Of a DNA stretch of 64,000 nucleotides, positions 27,524-35,635 are shown piece by piece. A program made the translations under genes and the position numbers. Position 1 is the stretch's first letter, and each line of letters opens with the position of its first letter. The notes under the pieces were generated by a model. The model was not told where the DNA came from, did not search any database, and was given only the letters and a program-made list of their open reading frames with translations. Source of the stretch: Methanomassiliicoccaceae archaeon (GTDB taxonomy: Archaea > Thermoplasmatota > Thermoplasmata > Methanomassiliicoccales > Methanomethylophilaceae); assembly GCA_034928305.1 (NCBI GenBank), contig JAYFOZ010000003.1, forward strand, positions 89,982 through 153,981, read 5' to 3'.

Positions 27524-28401
27524 AATTTCAGCCTCGGCCTCTTCCCAGTAAGATAGTCCGCGATATCCAGAAGTTCGTCCATGATGTAAGCTTCCGGTAT
27601 AGTTGTGTCCACGTAGACCGGTTCGGGCGTATATGTGAAAGATATCGCCCTGACTCTGATCTCGTCCCCTTGGTATTTTGCATTTATTCCTACAGGCGAA
27701 GAACAACCTGCTCCCATGAACTTCATGATACCTCTCTCGGCTCCTGTCTCGAGGCGAGATATATAATCATTGACTTTGAGCAGCTTGGATTTCGTTTCCT
27801 CGTCATCGTCCCTGCACTCTATCGCTATGGTCCCCTGAGCAGGCGCAGGGATAAAGATATCCGGGTCCAGGATGAATGCCGGACGGTCGATGCCCATCCT
27901 TTCGAGGCCGGCCTTTGCAAGCACTATAGCGTCATATTCGCCACTGTCCAGCTTGTAAAGTCTCGTGTGTATGTTACCCCTCAGTTGATTGATCTTTAGG
28001 TCCGGCCTTATGTGCCTCAGGAGATGCTCTCTCCTTACCGAAGCTGTACCTATCACGGCCCCTTCCGGAAGTTCTTCCAATGGACAGGGGAGAATAACAT
28101 CCTCGGGGCTGTCCCTTTCCAGAACCGCACCTATCTTCAGCCCCTGCCTCAATGTCGTAGGAATATCTTTGAAAGAATTCACGGAAACATCTATGTCCTT
28201 CCTCAGCAGGGCATCGTCCAGCTCCCTGACGAACGCGCCGACGGCGCTCATTCCGTTCAGAGGTGATTTTAAGTCTTTGTCCCCTAGGGATTTTATGGCT
28301 ACGATTTCACACTGGGTACCGACGCAACTCCCCTGCAGCCTTTTGATGAATATCTCTGTCTGCCTCATCGCGAGTTTACTTTCTCTCGTTCCTACGATCA
28401 T
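27520..28401 (-). CDS. hemC: Hydroxymethylbilane synthase (porphobilinogen deaminase)
   Basis: 293 residues. VGTRESKLAMRQT at the N-terminus, the dipyrromethane-cofactor cysteine in MGAGCSSPVGI near residue 233, the arginine-rich IGTASVRREHLLRH near 125 and LRGNIHTRL near 145. It polymerises four porphobilinogens. The ATG overlaps the hemL stop. Length normal for archaeal HemC. Confidence 0.95.
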   Translation of the reverse strand: MIVGTRESKLAMRQTEIFIKRLQGSCVGTQCEIVAIKSLGDKDLKSPLNGMSAVGAFVRELDDALLRKDIDVSVNSFKDIPTTLRQGLKIGAVLERDSPEDVILPCPLEELPEGAVIGTASVRREHLLRHIRPDLKINQLRGNIHTRLYKLDSGEYDAIVLAKAGLERMGIDRPAFILDPDIFIPAPAQGTIAIECRDDDEETKSKLLKVNDYISRLETGAERGIMKFMGAGCSSPVGINAKYQGDEIRVRAISFTYTPEPVYVDTTIPEAYIMDELLDIADYLTGKRPRLKL

Positions 28402-29663
28402 CTTACCGCTCCTTTCAGGAAAGAACCGAACGCCTCGACCGTTGCCGCTATGTCCTCGGAGTTGTGCGCCGCAGATACGAACCAGTCCTCCAACGCGGAG
28501 GGTGCCAGATATATTCCCTTACCTAGCATGTGTTTGAACATTCTGTTAAACATATCGCGGTCTGTCTTGGAAGCATCGGATCCATTGGTTACCGATTCGA
28601 TACCGAAATATACGGTCATCATGGAGCCGACCCCGTTGACACAACCCTTTACCTTGCTGTCCTCCAACAGATCCGACAGCGATTTCCTCAGAGTATCCGA
28701 ACGTTCGTTCAGCTCGGTGTATCTGATGCCTTTGCTCATGTAGTTTATCTGTGCCATTCCCGCAACTGCGGAAATCGGGTTCCCTGCATATGTGCCAGCG
28801 GCGTAAACTTTACCGGAGGGAGCGATTTTTTCCATTATCTCGCGCCTGCCCATCAAAGCCGATCCGGACAGCCCGCCTCCCATGACCTTTGCGCATGTGG
28901 TCATGTCTGGGGTGACACCATATAGCTCCTGTGCACCTCCGCTCGTCAGTCTGAATCCTGTGATCACTTCGTCGAATATGAGGACCGTTCCGGCCTCCTT
29001 GGTTATCTTTCTGACCTCTTGAAGATATCCTTTTTCAGGCGGGACCACCCCTATGTTGCCCATGACCGGCTCCATTATTACGCATGCGGGTTTTTCCGCA
29101 TCGATGACCTCCGCCAGCCCCTCGATGTCATTGTATTCCGCTATGAAAGTATTTTTTACAGCGTCTTTCGGCACACCTTCGGAGCTGGGTCGGCTGCGGT
29201 ATCCTTCATCGCGTTCGGCCAGAACGGAGTCGTGCGCGCCGTGATATCCGCCGTTCATCTTGACTATGCCGTCCCTTCCCGTGAATCCGCGAGCGGCGCG
29301 GATAGCATGCATCGTGGCCTCGGCACCGGAACAGGCGAGCCGGACCATCTCGGCCGAAGGGATCCTGGAAGATATCAGTTCGATCAACTGGAGCTCCGGC
29401 TCCGAAGGCGCACCGAAAAGCGTGCCTCTGTCCAGATAGCTTTTGACTGCATTGATGACTTCCTCGCAGGCATGTCCTGCCACCATCGGCCCATATGCCA
29501 TGCAGTAGTCGATATATTCATTTCCGTCGGCGTCTTTTATTTTGCTGCCCTTTGCACTTTCTATAAAGAGCGGATTGGGCATGAACGCCCTGACGGGACT
29601 GGACACTCCTCCGGGCGTGACCTTGAGGGCACGTTCGAATAATTCTGAAGAGCGGTCTTTCAT
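28398..29663 (-). CDS. hemL: Glutamate-1-semialdehyde 2,1-aminomutase
   Basis: 421 residues, class III aminotransferase fold. PGGVSSPVRAF near residue 18, NGGYHGAHDS near 138, FDEVITGFR near 233, and the PLP lysine in TTCAKVMGGGLSG near 262. It makes 5-aminolevulinate from glutamate-1-semialdehyde, so this organism uses the C5 route. It starts one base after the hemB stop. Confidence 0.95.
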   Translation of the reverse strand: MKDRSSELFERALKVTPGGVSSPVRAFMPNPLFIESAKGSKIKDADGNEYIDYCMAYGPMVAGHACEEVINAVKSYLDRGTLFGAPSEPELQLIELISSRIPSAEMVRLACSGAEATMHAIRAARGFTGRDGIVKMNGGYHGAHDSVLAERDEGYRSRPSSEGVPKDAVKNTFIAEYNDIEGLAEVIDAEKPACVIMEPVMGNIGVVPPEKGYLQEVRKITKEAGTVLIFDEVITGFRLTSGGAQELYGVTPDMTTCAKVMGGGLSGSALMGRREIMEKIAPSGKVYAAGTYAGNPISAVAGMAQINYMSKGIRYTELNERSDTLRKSLSDLLEDSKVKGCVNGVGSMMTVYFGIESVTNGSDASKTDRDMFNRMFKHMLGKGIYLAPSALEDWFVSAAHNSEDIAATVEAFGSFLKGAVR

Positions 29664-29664
29664 A

Positions 29665-30639
29665 TCAAATCAATTTCCTCGCTGCTTCCTCTGCAAAATA
29701 TGTGATGATTATATCTGCACCTGCCCGCTTTATTCCGAGAAGGGATTCCATCATCACACGGTCCTCATCTATCCAGCCATTCCTTGCGGCCGCTTTTATC
29801 ATGGCATACTCGCCCGATACCTGGTAAGCGGCCAGCGGGAGATCGAACATTTCGGCCGCGTCGCGTACGATGTCGAGATACGGCCCGGCCGGCTTTACCA
29901 TTATGATGTCTGCGCCTTCCTCGATATCGAGCTCTATCTCCCTGATCGCTTCCTTCCTGTTACCGCAGGGCATCTGGTATCCGGCGCGGTCCCCGTGGCC
30001 GGGCGCGCTGCATGCCACGTCTCTGAAGGGGCCGTAATACGCACTGTAGAATTTTGCGCTGTACGCCATTATCGGAATTTCTTTGAACCCGGCATCGTCA
30101 AGTGCTGTACGGATAGCGGATATCTGGCCGTCCATCATTCCGCTGGGGGCTATGATGTCCGCACCGGCGGCGGCCTGCGAAACTGCGGTTTTGGCATAAA
30201 GTTCCAAAGTCTCGTCGTTCTTCACCCAGCCGCTTTTATCCAAAATGCCGCAGTGACCGTGGTCTGTGTACTCGCATAAGCAAAGGTCTGCTATCACGAG
30301 AATGTCCGAATTCTCCTTGATCCCGCATATGGCTTTCTGGACCACGCCATCCACGGCGTAAGCGCCCGAACCTTGGGGGTCTTTCTCGGCAGGGACTCCG
30401 AAAACCAGAACAGAGTTGACACCTGAACTCTGTATTCCGGACGCAATTCCGTCATATCCGCCAAGCGGGAACGTCCTGACACCGGGCATCGAGTCGTTGA
30501 TCTTCACTTTGGATAGTTTCTCGTCAAAGAATATCGGCAGCACGAACTCGTCCTGGTGCAGCCTTGTCTCTGCTGTGAGGTCTCTTACTCTCTTGTTCTT
30601 CCTCATCCTTCTCATGCGCACATTTGGATACATTTTCAT
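29665..30639 (-). CDS. hemB: Porphobilinogen synthase
   Basis: 324 residues. The zinc-dependent active-site cysteines are in DLCLCEYTDHGHCG near residue 118; Schiff-base lysines are in MAYSAKFYSAYYGPFRD near 195 and IMVKPAGPYLD near 250. It condenses two aminolevulinates. As annotated it overlaps hemA by 116 bases; later ATGs at 30618 and nearby (MRRMRKN) are plausible starts and would shorten the overlap, since HemB families usually begin just before that RMRR motif. Confidence 0.93.
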   Translation of the reverse strand: MKMYPNVRMRRMRKNKRVRDLTAETRLHQDEFVLPIFFDEKLSKVKINDSMPGVRTFPLGGYDGIASGIQSSGVNSVLVFGVPAEKDPQGSGAYAVDGVVQKAICGIKENSDILVIADLCLCEYTDHGHCGILDKSGWVKNDETLELYAKTAVSQAAAGADIIAPSGMMDGQISAIRTALDDAGFKEIPIMAYSAKFYSAYYGPFRDVACSAPGHGDRAGYQMPCGNRKEAIREIELDIEEGADIIMVKPAGPYLDIVRDAAEMFDLPLAAYQVSGEYAMIKAAARNGWIDEDRVMMESLLGIKRAGADIIITYFAEEAARKLI

Positions 30640-31873
30640 TTACTCCGAACAGTTCAGCAACGGTGTCGCAGATATCCCCGCGGCCGTTCCTCGACGCTTT
30701 CCTGAGGTTGCGATACACCTCAGCGGTTATTTTGTTTACCAGCGCCCTAGACATATCGTCAAGGACCTTGCGGGTATCGATACATTTAGACCTGGATATT
30801 GCGGTTTCGAGCTCCCCGTCACGGATACCGGAAAGCTTGAGGCTTATCATGCGGATAACTTCATCGGCATCGTGCTCCCTCTGCTCCGCATCGATCTTTG
30901 CAAGCTCTTGCCCTAAGATCTTCTCGGCTTCGTTAACCTCGTTCCTGCGCCTGTTGGCGTTCTCCATTGCTATGCGTTCCAGGGAATCCATGGTGTCCAG
31001 TTCGACATTTGCCACTTCGGCCACGTCCTCCGACACGTTCCTTGGGAGCGATACGTCGATGATCAACAGCCTTTTATCGGAACGGCGCGACATTACCTCC
31101 TCTACGTGCTCGCGTCTCAACACCGCATGCGGTGCAGAGGTTGCGACTAGCACGAGGTCGCTGAACTCCATCGCTTCTATCCTGCGGCTCATGGGTATGG
31201 CCACGCCGTTGAGTGCCGCGGCCAGTTCGTTGGCGCGCTCGAATGTCCTGTTTGAAACGAATATTGTATTGGGGTTCTTCCCGATTAGATTTTTTGCTAT
31301 CACCGTCGCCGTATCCCCGGCCCCCAGGATAGTTATGTTTTTTCCGTCCAGAGTGCCCAATTTTCTTGTGGCGAGCTCCACCGCCGCCGAACCGACAGAT
31401 ACGGCGCCCTTGTTCAGGGCCGTCTCTGACCTTACGCGCTTGCCGACCGCGAGGGTGCGGTCGAAAAGATGAGACATTATTTTTCCAACGTGGCCTTCCT
31501 CTCTCGCCTTAGCATAGGCCATCTTGATCTGGTGCTGTATCTCGTTCTCGCCCACAATGAGCGAGTCGAGTCCGCAGACGACCCTGAACAGATGGCCGAT
31601 ACTGTCCGCGTCCTCCAATATATATGTCATTTTCCTGGTGTCGTAGGGGAAGATCTTCCGTATCATCCCGAGAAATTCTTCGACCGCGTCCTCGTTATCA
31701 TCCGTCGCTGCGTATAATTCGAATCGGTTGCATGTACTGATTATTACATACTCCTGCACTGACGATATGTTCGAAATCATAGAGCTGATCCCGTTTCCGA
31801 GTTTCGGGACTATGTCGTGCAGGCATTCTGTGCCGTCCGCAGATTCGTGGGTGGCATGAAGGCTCACAATCAT
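30524..31873 (-). CDS. hemA: Glutamyl-tRNA reductase
   Basis: 449 residues. Catalytic cysteine in ISTCNRFELY near residue 48, GENEIQHQIK near 107, NADPH-binding GAGDTATVIAKN near 183, and the helical dimerisation domain after 300. It reduces Glu-tRNA(Glu) to glutamate-1-semialdehyde. The last about 38 residues (KDEEEQESKRPHSRDK...) are charged, low in complexity and lie over the start of hemB in another frame, so this end is probably not conserved. The ATG overlaps the stop of the upstream siroheme-type gene. Confidence 0.93.
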   Translation of the reverse strand: MIVSLHATHESADGTECLHDIVPKLGNGISSMISNISSVQEYVIISTCNRFELYAATDDNEDAVEEFLGMIRKIFPYDTRKMTYILEDADSIGHLFRVVCGLDSLIVGENEIQHQIKMAYAKAREEGHVGKIMSHLFDRTLAVGKRVRSETALNKGAVSVGSAAVELATRKLGTLDGKNITILGAGDTATVIAKNLIGKNPNTIFVSNRTFERANELAAALNGVAIPMSRRIEAMEFSDLVLVATSAPHAVLRREHVEEVMSRRSDKRLLIIDVSLPRNVSEDVAEVANVELDTMDSLERIAMENANRRRNEVNEAEKILGQELAKIDAEQREHDADEVIRMISLKLSGIRDGELETAISRSKCIDTRKVLDDMSRALVNKITAEVYRNLRKASRNGRGDICDTVAELFGVNENVSKCAHEKDEEEQESKRPHSRDKAAPGRVRAADIL

Positions 31874-32487
31874 TTCAGGCCTCCTTCTTTCTTGGCAGCA
31901 TAAAATGCTCCTTCCTCATCGCCCGAACGCAACAGATTCCATATGTCCGAGTCGTTGATAATTCGTTCCAACGCTTCGGCCCTTTCCGGCTGTGATTTTA
32001 TCTGCTCCATGACCGAGGGCCTCAGTTTTACAAGCAGTACGAGCATCTTTTCATATGAATTGTCAAGAAAATTATCAATCTGGGTCATTACATAGGGTGG
32101 AAATGAGGGGGCGCGTCCCTCTGACGACACGGCAACGGTGAAACCTCCCCTGCGCAGTGTAGAAGGTATAAGGACATCTCCTCCGCCGTGGGCGGAGTTC
32201 ACCGGAATGCCTTTTTCCATGGCAATGTCCCGTATCGTCCCGTTAAGGGCCTTTGAACTTGTTGCGGCGATCACCATTTCTGCGCCGTCCATGAATGACC
32301 CTGCATTTTCCGCTGTAACGGTGGACCTGACGAAAGTCTCCGCAACCGCGGCTATCTCAGGGAGCATCTCCTCGGCTATGACCTTTATCCTGAACCCGTC
32401 GAAATGCCTGCATTTCCTCAGCGATACGTTGCCTCCGCCGAACACCACTATCTTCCGTCCGGCCGGGACCAGGAACACAGGGACCAT
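31870..32487 (-). CDS. Precorrin-2 dehydrogenase / siroheme synthase N-domain
   Basis: 205 residues if started at ATG 32487 (MVPVFLVPAGRKIVVFGGG); longer starts at 32505 and 32547 exist, but the latter lies inside the operator/TATA region. An NAD-binding Rossmann fold of the CysG-N/Met8 type: FGGGNVSLRKCRHF, VIAATSSKALN near residue 90, PVNSAHGGGDVLIPS and SEGRAPSFPPYV. It oxidises precorrin-2 to sirohydrochlorin, the shared substrate of the Ni, Co and Fe chelatases. It heads the hem operon, so the regulated promoter at 32538-32556 controls the whole route. Confidence 0.88.
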   Translation of the reverse strand: MVPVFLVPAGRKIVVFGGGNVSLRKCRHFDGFRIKVIAEEMLPEIAAVAETFVRSTVTAENAGSFMDGAEMVIAATSSKALNGTIRDIAMEKGIPVNSAHGGGDVLIPSTLRRGGFTVAVSSEGRAPSFPPYVMTQIDNFLDNSYEKMLVLLVKLRPSVMEQIKSQPERAEALERIINDSDIWNLLRSGDEEGAFYAAKKEGGLK

Positions 32488-32537
32488 CCTGCCGCCTTCT
32501 GACATCGATGGAGTTAGAACGTTACTGATATTCAATA

Positions 32538-32556
32538 GTTGGGTCATATATCCAAC
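32538..32556. promoter_or_regulatory. Palindromic operator at the hem operon promoter
   Basis: On the minus strand GTTGGAT-ATATG-ACCCAAC, the shared element with the ACCCAA variant arm. Its centre contains GGATATATG, a plausible TATA box, so protein binding would compete directly with TBP. The annotated far-upstream ATG of the first gene is within it, which favours a start further downstream. Confidence 0.6.
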
Positions 32557-32600
32557 CGCATTTTTCCCTACGTCTGCTTCATATTTTCATGAACAGCGGT

Positions 32601-33932
32601 TCATGCCTTGTTCAGAGCCTGATCCAGGTCGGCTATTATGTCATCTATGTGCTCGCATCCTATCGAAAGACGGATGGTCGACGGTGTTATTCCTTGCTCC
32701 ACCAGCTCCTTTTCTGAAAGCTGGGAGTGGGTGGTGCTTGCCGGGTGTATCACCAGCGACTTGACGTCCGCCACGTTAGCAAGAAGGGAAAACAGCTCCA
32801 TGCTGTCCGCGAACCTTTTCGCCTCGGTCTTTCCGCCCTCGATCTCGAACGTGAATATCGATCCTGCCCCGTTTGGGAAATACGTCTTATAGAGGGCGTG
32901 GTCAGGATGGTTTTTGAGCATCGGGTGATTAATCTTTCTGACCTTCGGGTGCTTTGACAGAAATTCTATGACCTTCTCTGTATTCTCGACCTGTCTTTCG
33001 ACCCTGAGCGAAAGGGTCTCGAGCCCTTGCAGCAAAAGAAAAGCGTTCATCGGCGAAATGCATGCGCCCATATCCCTGAGTATTATCGCCCTCATCCTAG
33101 TGCAGAACGGTGCCTCGGGACTGTCCCTTGCAAAGCTCATGCCGTGGTAGCTTGGATTGGGATCGGCGAGCCCCGGAAACCTTCCCTGCGTATAGTCGAA
33201 CTTCCCCGATTCAATCACGACCCCGCCGAGGGCCGTACCGTGGCCTCCGATGAACTTGGTCGCACTTTCGACTACGATATCGGCCCCGTGCTCCAGGGGT
33301 CTGAACAGGAACGGGGTGGCGAACGTGTTGTCGATGACCAGCGGGACGCCGTGCTTATGGGCAACGGCCGCCAGCGCTTCGATGTCTAGCAGATTCGCGT
33401 TCGGATTTCCTATCGTTTCGGCGAATACGCATTTGGTCCTGGAGTCTATGGCCTTGTCGAATCTCTCGATGGCACCCTTACCGAACGGATCTATGAATTT
33501 GGTCGTTATTCCAAAGTCTGGCAACGTATGCGCCAGGAAATTATATGTGCCGCCATAGAGGGTGGTGGCCGATACCACGTTGTCGCCGACCGAGGCCAGG
33601 TTCTGCACCGTGTATGTTATTGCCGCCGCCCCCGAAGCAACCAGCAGTGCCGCGCTGCCCCCTTCGAGCGCGGCAATGCGTTTTTCGAACGCCGCCTGAG
33701 TATCGTTTGTCAGCCTTCCATAAATGTTTCCCGGCTTCCTCAGCATGAATACGTCGGCCGCATGGTCGCAGCTATCAAAAACATAGGACGTCGTCATGTA
33801 GATCGGTACCGCTCTCGCCCCGGTCGCGGGGTCGGGCTCTTCCTGTCCTGCATGGAGCTGTATGGTCTCGAACTTCATTCCCTTTCTGTTTCCGGGGCCA
33901 CCGGGAACGTTTCTGTCGTCCTTGAATGTCAT
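32601..33932 (-). CDS. metY: O-acetylhomoserine sulfhydrylase (PLP-dependent)
   Basis: 443 residues, Cys/Met-metabolism PLP enzyme. A GAGGGAAATT ribosome binding site supports the ATG at 33932; an internal ATG at 33878 (MKFETIQLHAGQ) is where many homologs begin. PLP lysine in VVESATKFIGGHG near residue 227, substrate loop YGRLTNDTQAAFE near 70, VIDNTFATP near 203. It makes homocysteine from O-acetylhomoserine and sulfide. It stops 45 bases before the hem operator and has its own upstream region, so it is a separate unit. Confidence 0.93.
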   Translation of the reverse strand: MTFKDDRNVPGGPGNRKGMKFETIQLHAGQEEPDPATGARAVPIYMTTSYVFDSCDHAADVFMLRKPGNIYGRLTNDTQAAFEKRIAALEGGSAALLVASGAAAITYTVQNLASVGDNVVSATTLYGGTYNFLAHTLPDFGITTKFIDPFGKGAIERFDKAIDSRTKCVFAETIGNPNANLLDIEALAAVAHKHGVPLVIDNTFATPFLFRPLEHGADIVVESATKFIGGHGTALGGVVIESGKFDYTQGRFPGLADPNPSYHGMSFARDSPEAPFCTRMRAIILRDMGACISPMNAFLLLQGLETLSLRVERQVENTEKVIEFLSKHPKVRKINHPMLKNHPDHALYKTYFPNGAGSIFTFEIEGGKTEAKRFADSMELFSLLANVADVKSLVIHPASTTHSQLSEKELVEQGITPSTIRLSIGCEHIDDIIADLDQALNKA

Positions 33933-33993
33933 AATTTCCCTCTGCGTAATATCGCGGATGATGCTAGCAAAACTGAATACTTAAATCCAGCCA

Positions 33994-34800
33994 TCAAAGG
34001 CGCTTATCGCCCAAAGGCATGGCTATCCCGATAGATCTTAGATAAAAGGAATCGTTGTGATAACGTCCCCGGACCCTTTTTCCGTCGAAGATGATCGCGC
34101 TTTGGGGACACATGTCCAGGCAGCCCATGCAGAGACTGCATGAATCCTTCTCCCAGGATGCTGTCCTACCATAAACTCTGATCACGCGCTCCGGACATAG
34201 CCGCTCGCAGAACTTACACCCGATGCACTCCTCTGTGGACTTGAACAGCTTTGTACTACAGACCTCTTCATACGCTTTCCTGTTTTTCTCCGCATCGGCC
34301 GGATTGTAATTTCCGCGAATCGTGCGTATGGCTCCGCTCCGGCGATCCTCGATGTCCTCGATTATCGCTTCCAGCTCCTCTTCGGCCCTGGATAGTTTCT
34401 CTGCCACGGTATAATCGTCCTCGGGGTCCATGAACACCAGCGCGTTGTTGGGCATTATAAGTGTATAGTGTGCATCCAGAATGTACCCTACATCCTCCAG
34501 CACTTCATCGAGGTCCTCGGGAGCGGACCCGCATCCGGAACCGCAGGTCATGACCGCATAGATGTAATGATCCCCGTTGCTGGATATTTTCATCTTCGAA
34601 ACATATTCTCTCACCGCCTTAGGTATCGTCCCGAAATATACCGGAAAGATGATTCCCAGGGTTTCGTTGAGTTCTAATGCCAGATTAAAATTATTATTGT
34701 GCAGTCTGCGCGCTATGTCGACAATAGTCCCTCCGACTGCCTCCTGTATCGTCTTGCTGGCAGAATACGAGTTACCTGTTCCCGAATAACATATCAGCAT
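33994..34800 (-). CDS. EFR1-type flavodoxin-ferredoxin protein
   Basis: 268 residues. N-terminal flavodoxin-like domain with the FMN phosphate loop YSGTGNSYSAS and FPVYFGTIPKAV near residue 50. C-terminal 2[4Fe-4S] ferredoxin domain with CIGCKFCERLCPE near 192 and CSLCMGCLDMCP near 222. A soluble electron carrier; the redox partner is unknown. Divergent from the Fe-S gene at 34877, and the pair may act together, which is inference. Confidence 0.85.
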   Translation of the reverse strand: MLICYSGTGNSYSASKTIQEAVGGTIVDIARRLHNNNFNLALELNETLGIIFPVYFGTIPKAVREYVSKMKISSNGDHYIYAVMTCGSGCGSAPEDLDEVLEDVGYILDAHYTLIMPNNALVFMDPEDDYTVAEKLSRAEEELEAIIEDIEDRRSGAIRTIRGNYNPADAEKNRKAYEEVCSTKLFKSTEECIGCKFCERLCPERVIRVYGRTASWEKDSCSLCMGCLDMCPQSAIIFDGKRVRGRYHNDSFYLRSIGIAMPLGDKRL

Positions 34801-34876
34801 AGCTTGGAATTGCCTGCAGAAGATAAAAGCATACGGATGCAGAAAGGTTGTAGTATGCGCATGTTACTTTCACAAT

Positions 34877-35635
34877 ATGGATACCGGGTACAATGCTGTC
34901 TTATCATCGCTCAACGGCCTCGGGATAAGTATCATAGGATCTTGCAGCGCAGATGACTGGGACACCGATCCACTGGTATCGTCCACGGTGCCGCCGGAAG
35001 GAAGGCCCAGATCTTTGATGCCGGGATGTATGTCGGCACTGGTGATTGGAATTCCGGTCCAAAAATGCATAATTGATACGTCGCCATCGATCTGGTACAG
35101 AGAGCATTACAAGGTTCTGAACGCATACTTGGACATGGCGGCGGAACGGGCGGTCCTGGAATTCGAACGCAACGGCATATCCGCCGTGGCCATTCCCCGC
35201 GACGGATATATGGGCATAAAGGGGCTCCAGAAAAGTCCTTCGTCCTTCTTTTCCCATAGACACTCCGCATACCTGTGCGGCCTCGGGACGTTCGGAATGA
35301 ACGGTATGATCCTGACCGAGGAATATGGCCCCAGGATCAGGCTTGTTACAGTGCTCACCGAAGCAGTGCTACCGGAAGGACACGTGAGGGTCGGGCATAT
35401 ATGCAACAGATGCGGCAAATGTATCAGATCGTGTCCTGCCCACGCTATCACCGATTCGATTTACCCTGACGGGAAATTCGACGTCGGCGCCTGCGTGGAC
35501 CGGCATGTCAGCCTCGCCTCCGATGGCACTTCGCCTTGCGGCATATGCATTGGTGTGTGCCCGATAGGTTCCGACGCCCGCCGGCAGGGGCCGGCGGGGG
35601 CGGCTCTTAAAAATATAAGAAGCTACAGACTATGA
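34877..35635 (+). CDS. QueG-like 4Fe-4S ferredoxin protein
   Basis: 252 residues. The N-terminal 150 residues resemble the cobalamin-binding/reductase part of epoxyqueuosine reductase-like proteins (SALVIGIPVQK, YLDMAAERAVLEFERNG, FGMNGMILTEEYGPRIRL). The C-terminal ferredoxin has CNRCGKCIRSCPAHAI near residue 180 and CGICIGVCPIG near 230. Genuine QueG is longer (about 310-380 residues), so I do not call it queG. In a methylotrophic methanogen, QueG-like proteins often accompany corrinoid enzymes; a role in corrinoid reduction is possible but unproven. Confidence 0.7.
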   Translation: MDTGYNAVLSSLNGLGISIIGSCSADDWDTDPLVSSTVPPEGRPRSLMPGCMSALVIGIPVQKCIIDTSPSIWYREHYKVLNAYLDMAAERAVLEFERNGISAVAIPRDGYMGIKGLQKSPSSFFSHRHSAYLCGLGTFGMNGMILTEEYGPRIRLVTVLTEAVLPEGHVRVGHICNRCGKCIRSCPAHAITDSIYPDGKFDVGACVDRHVSLASDGTSPCGICIGVCPIGSDARRQGPAGAALKNIRSYRL

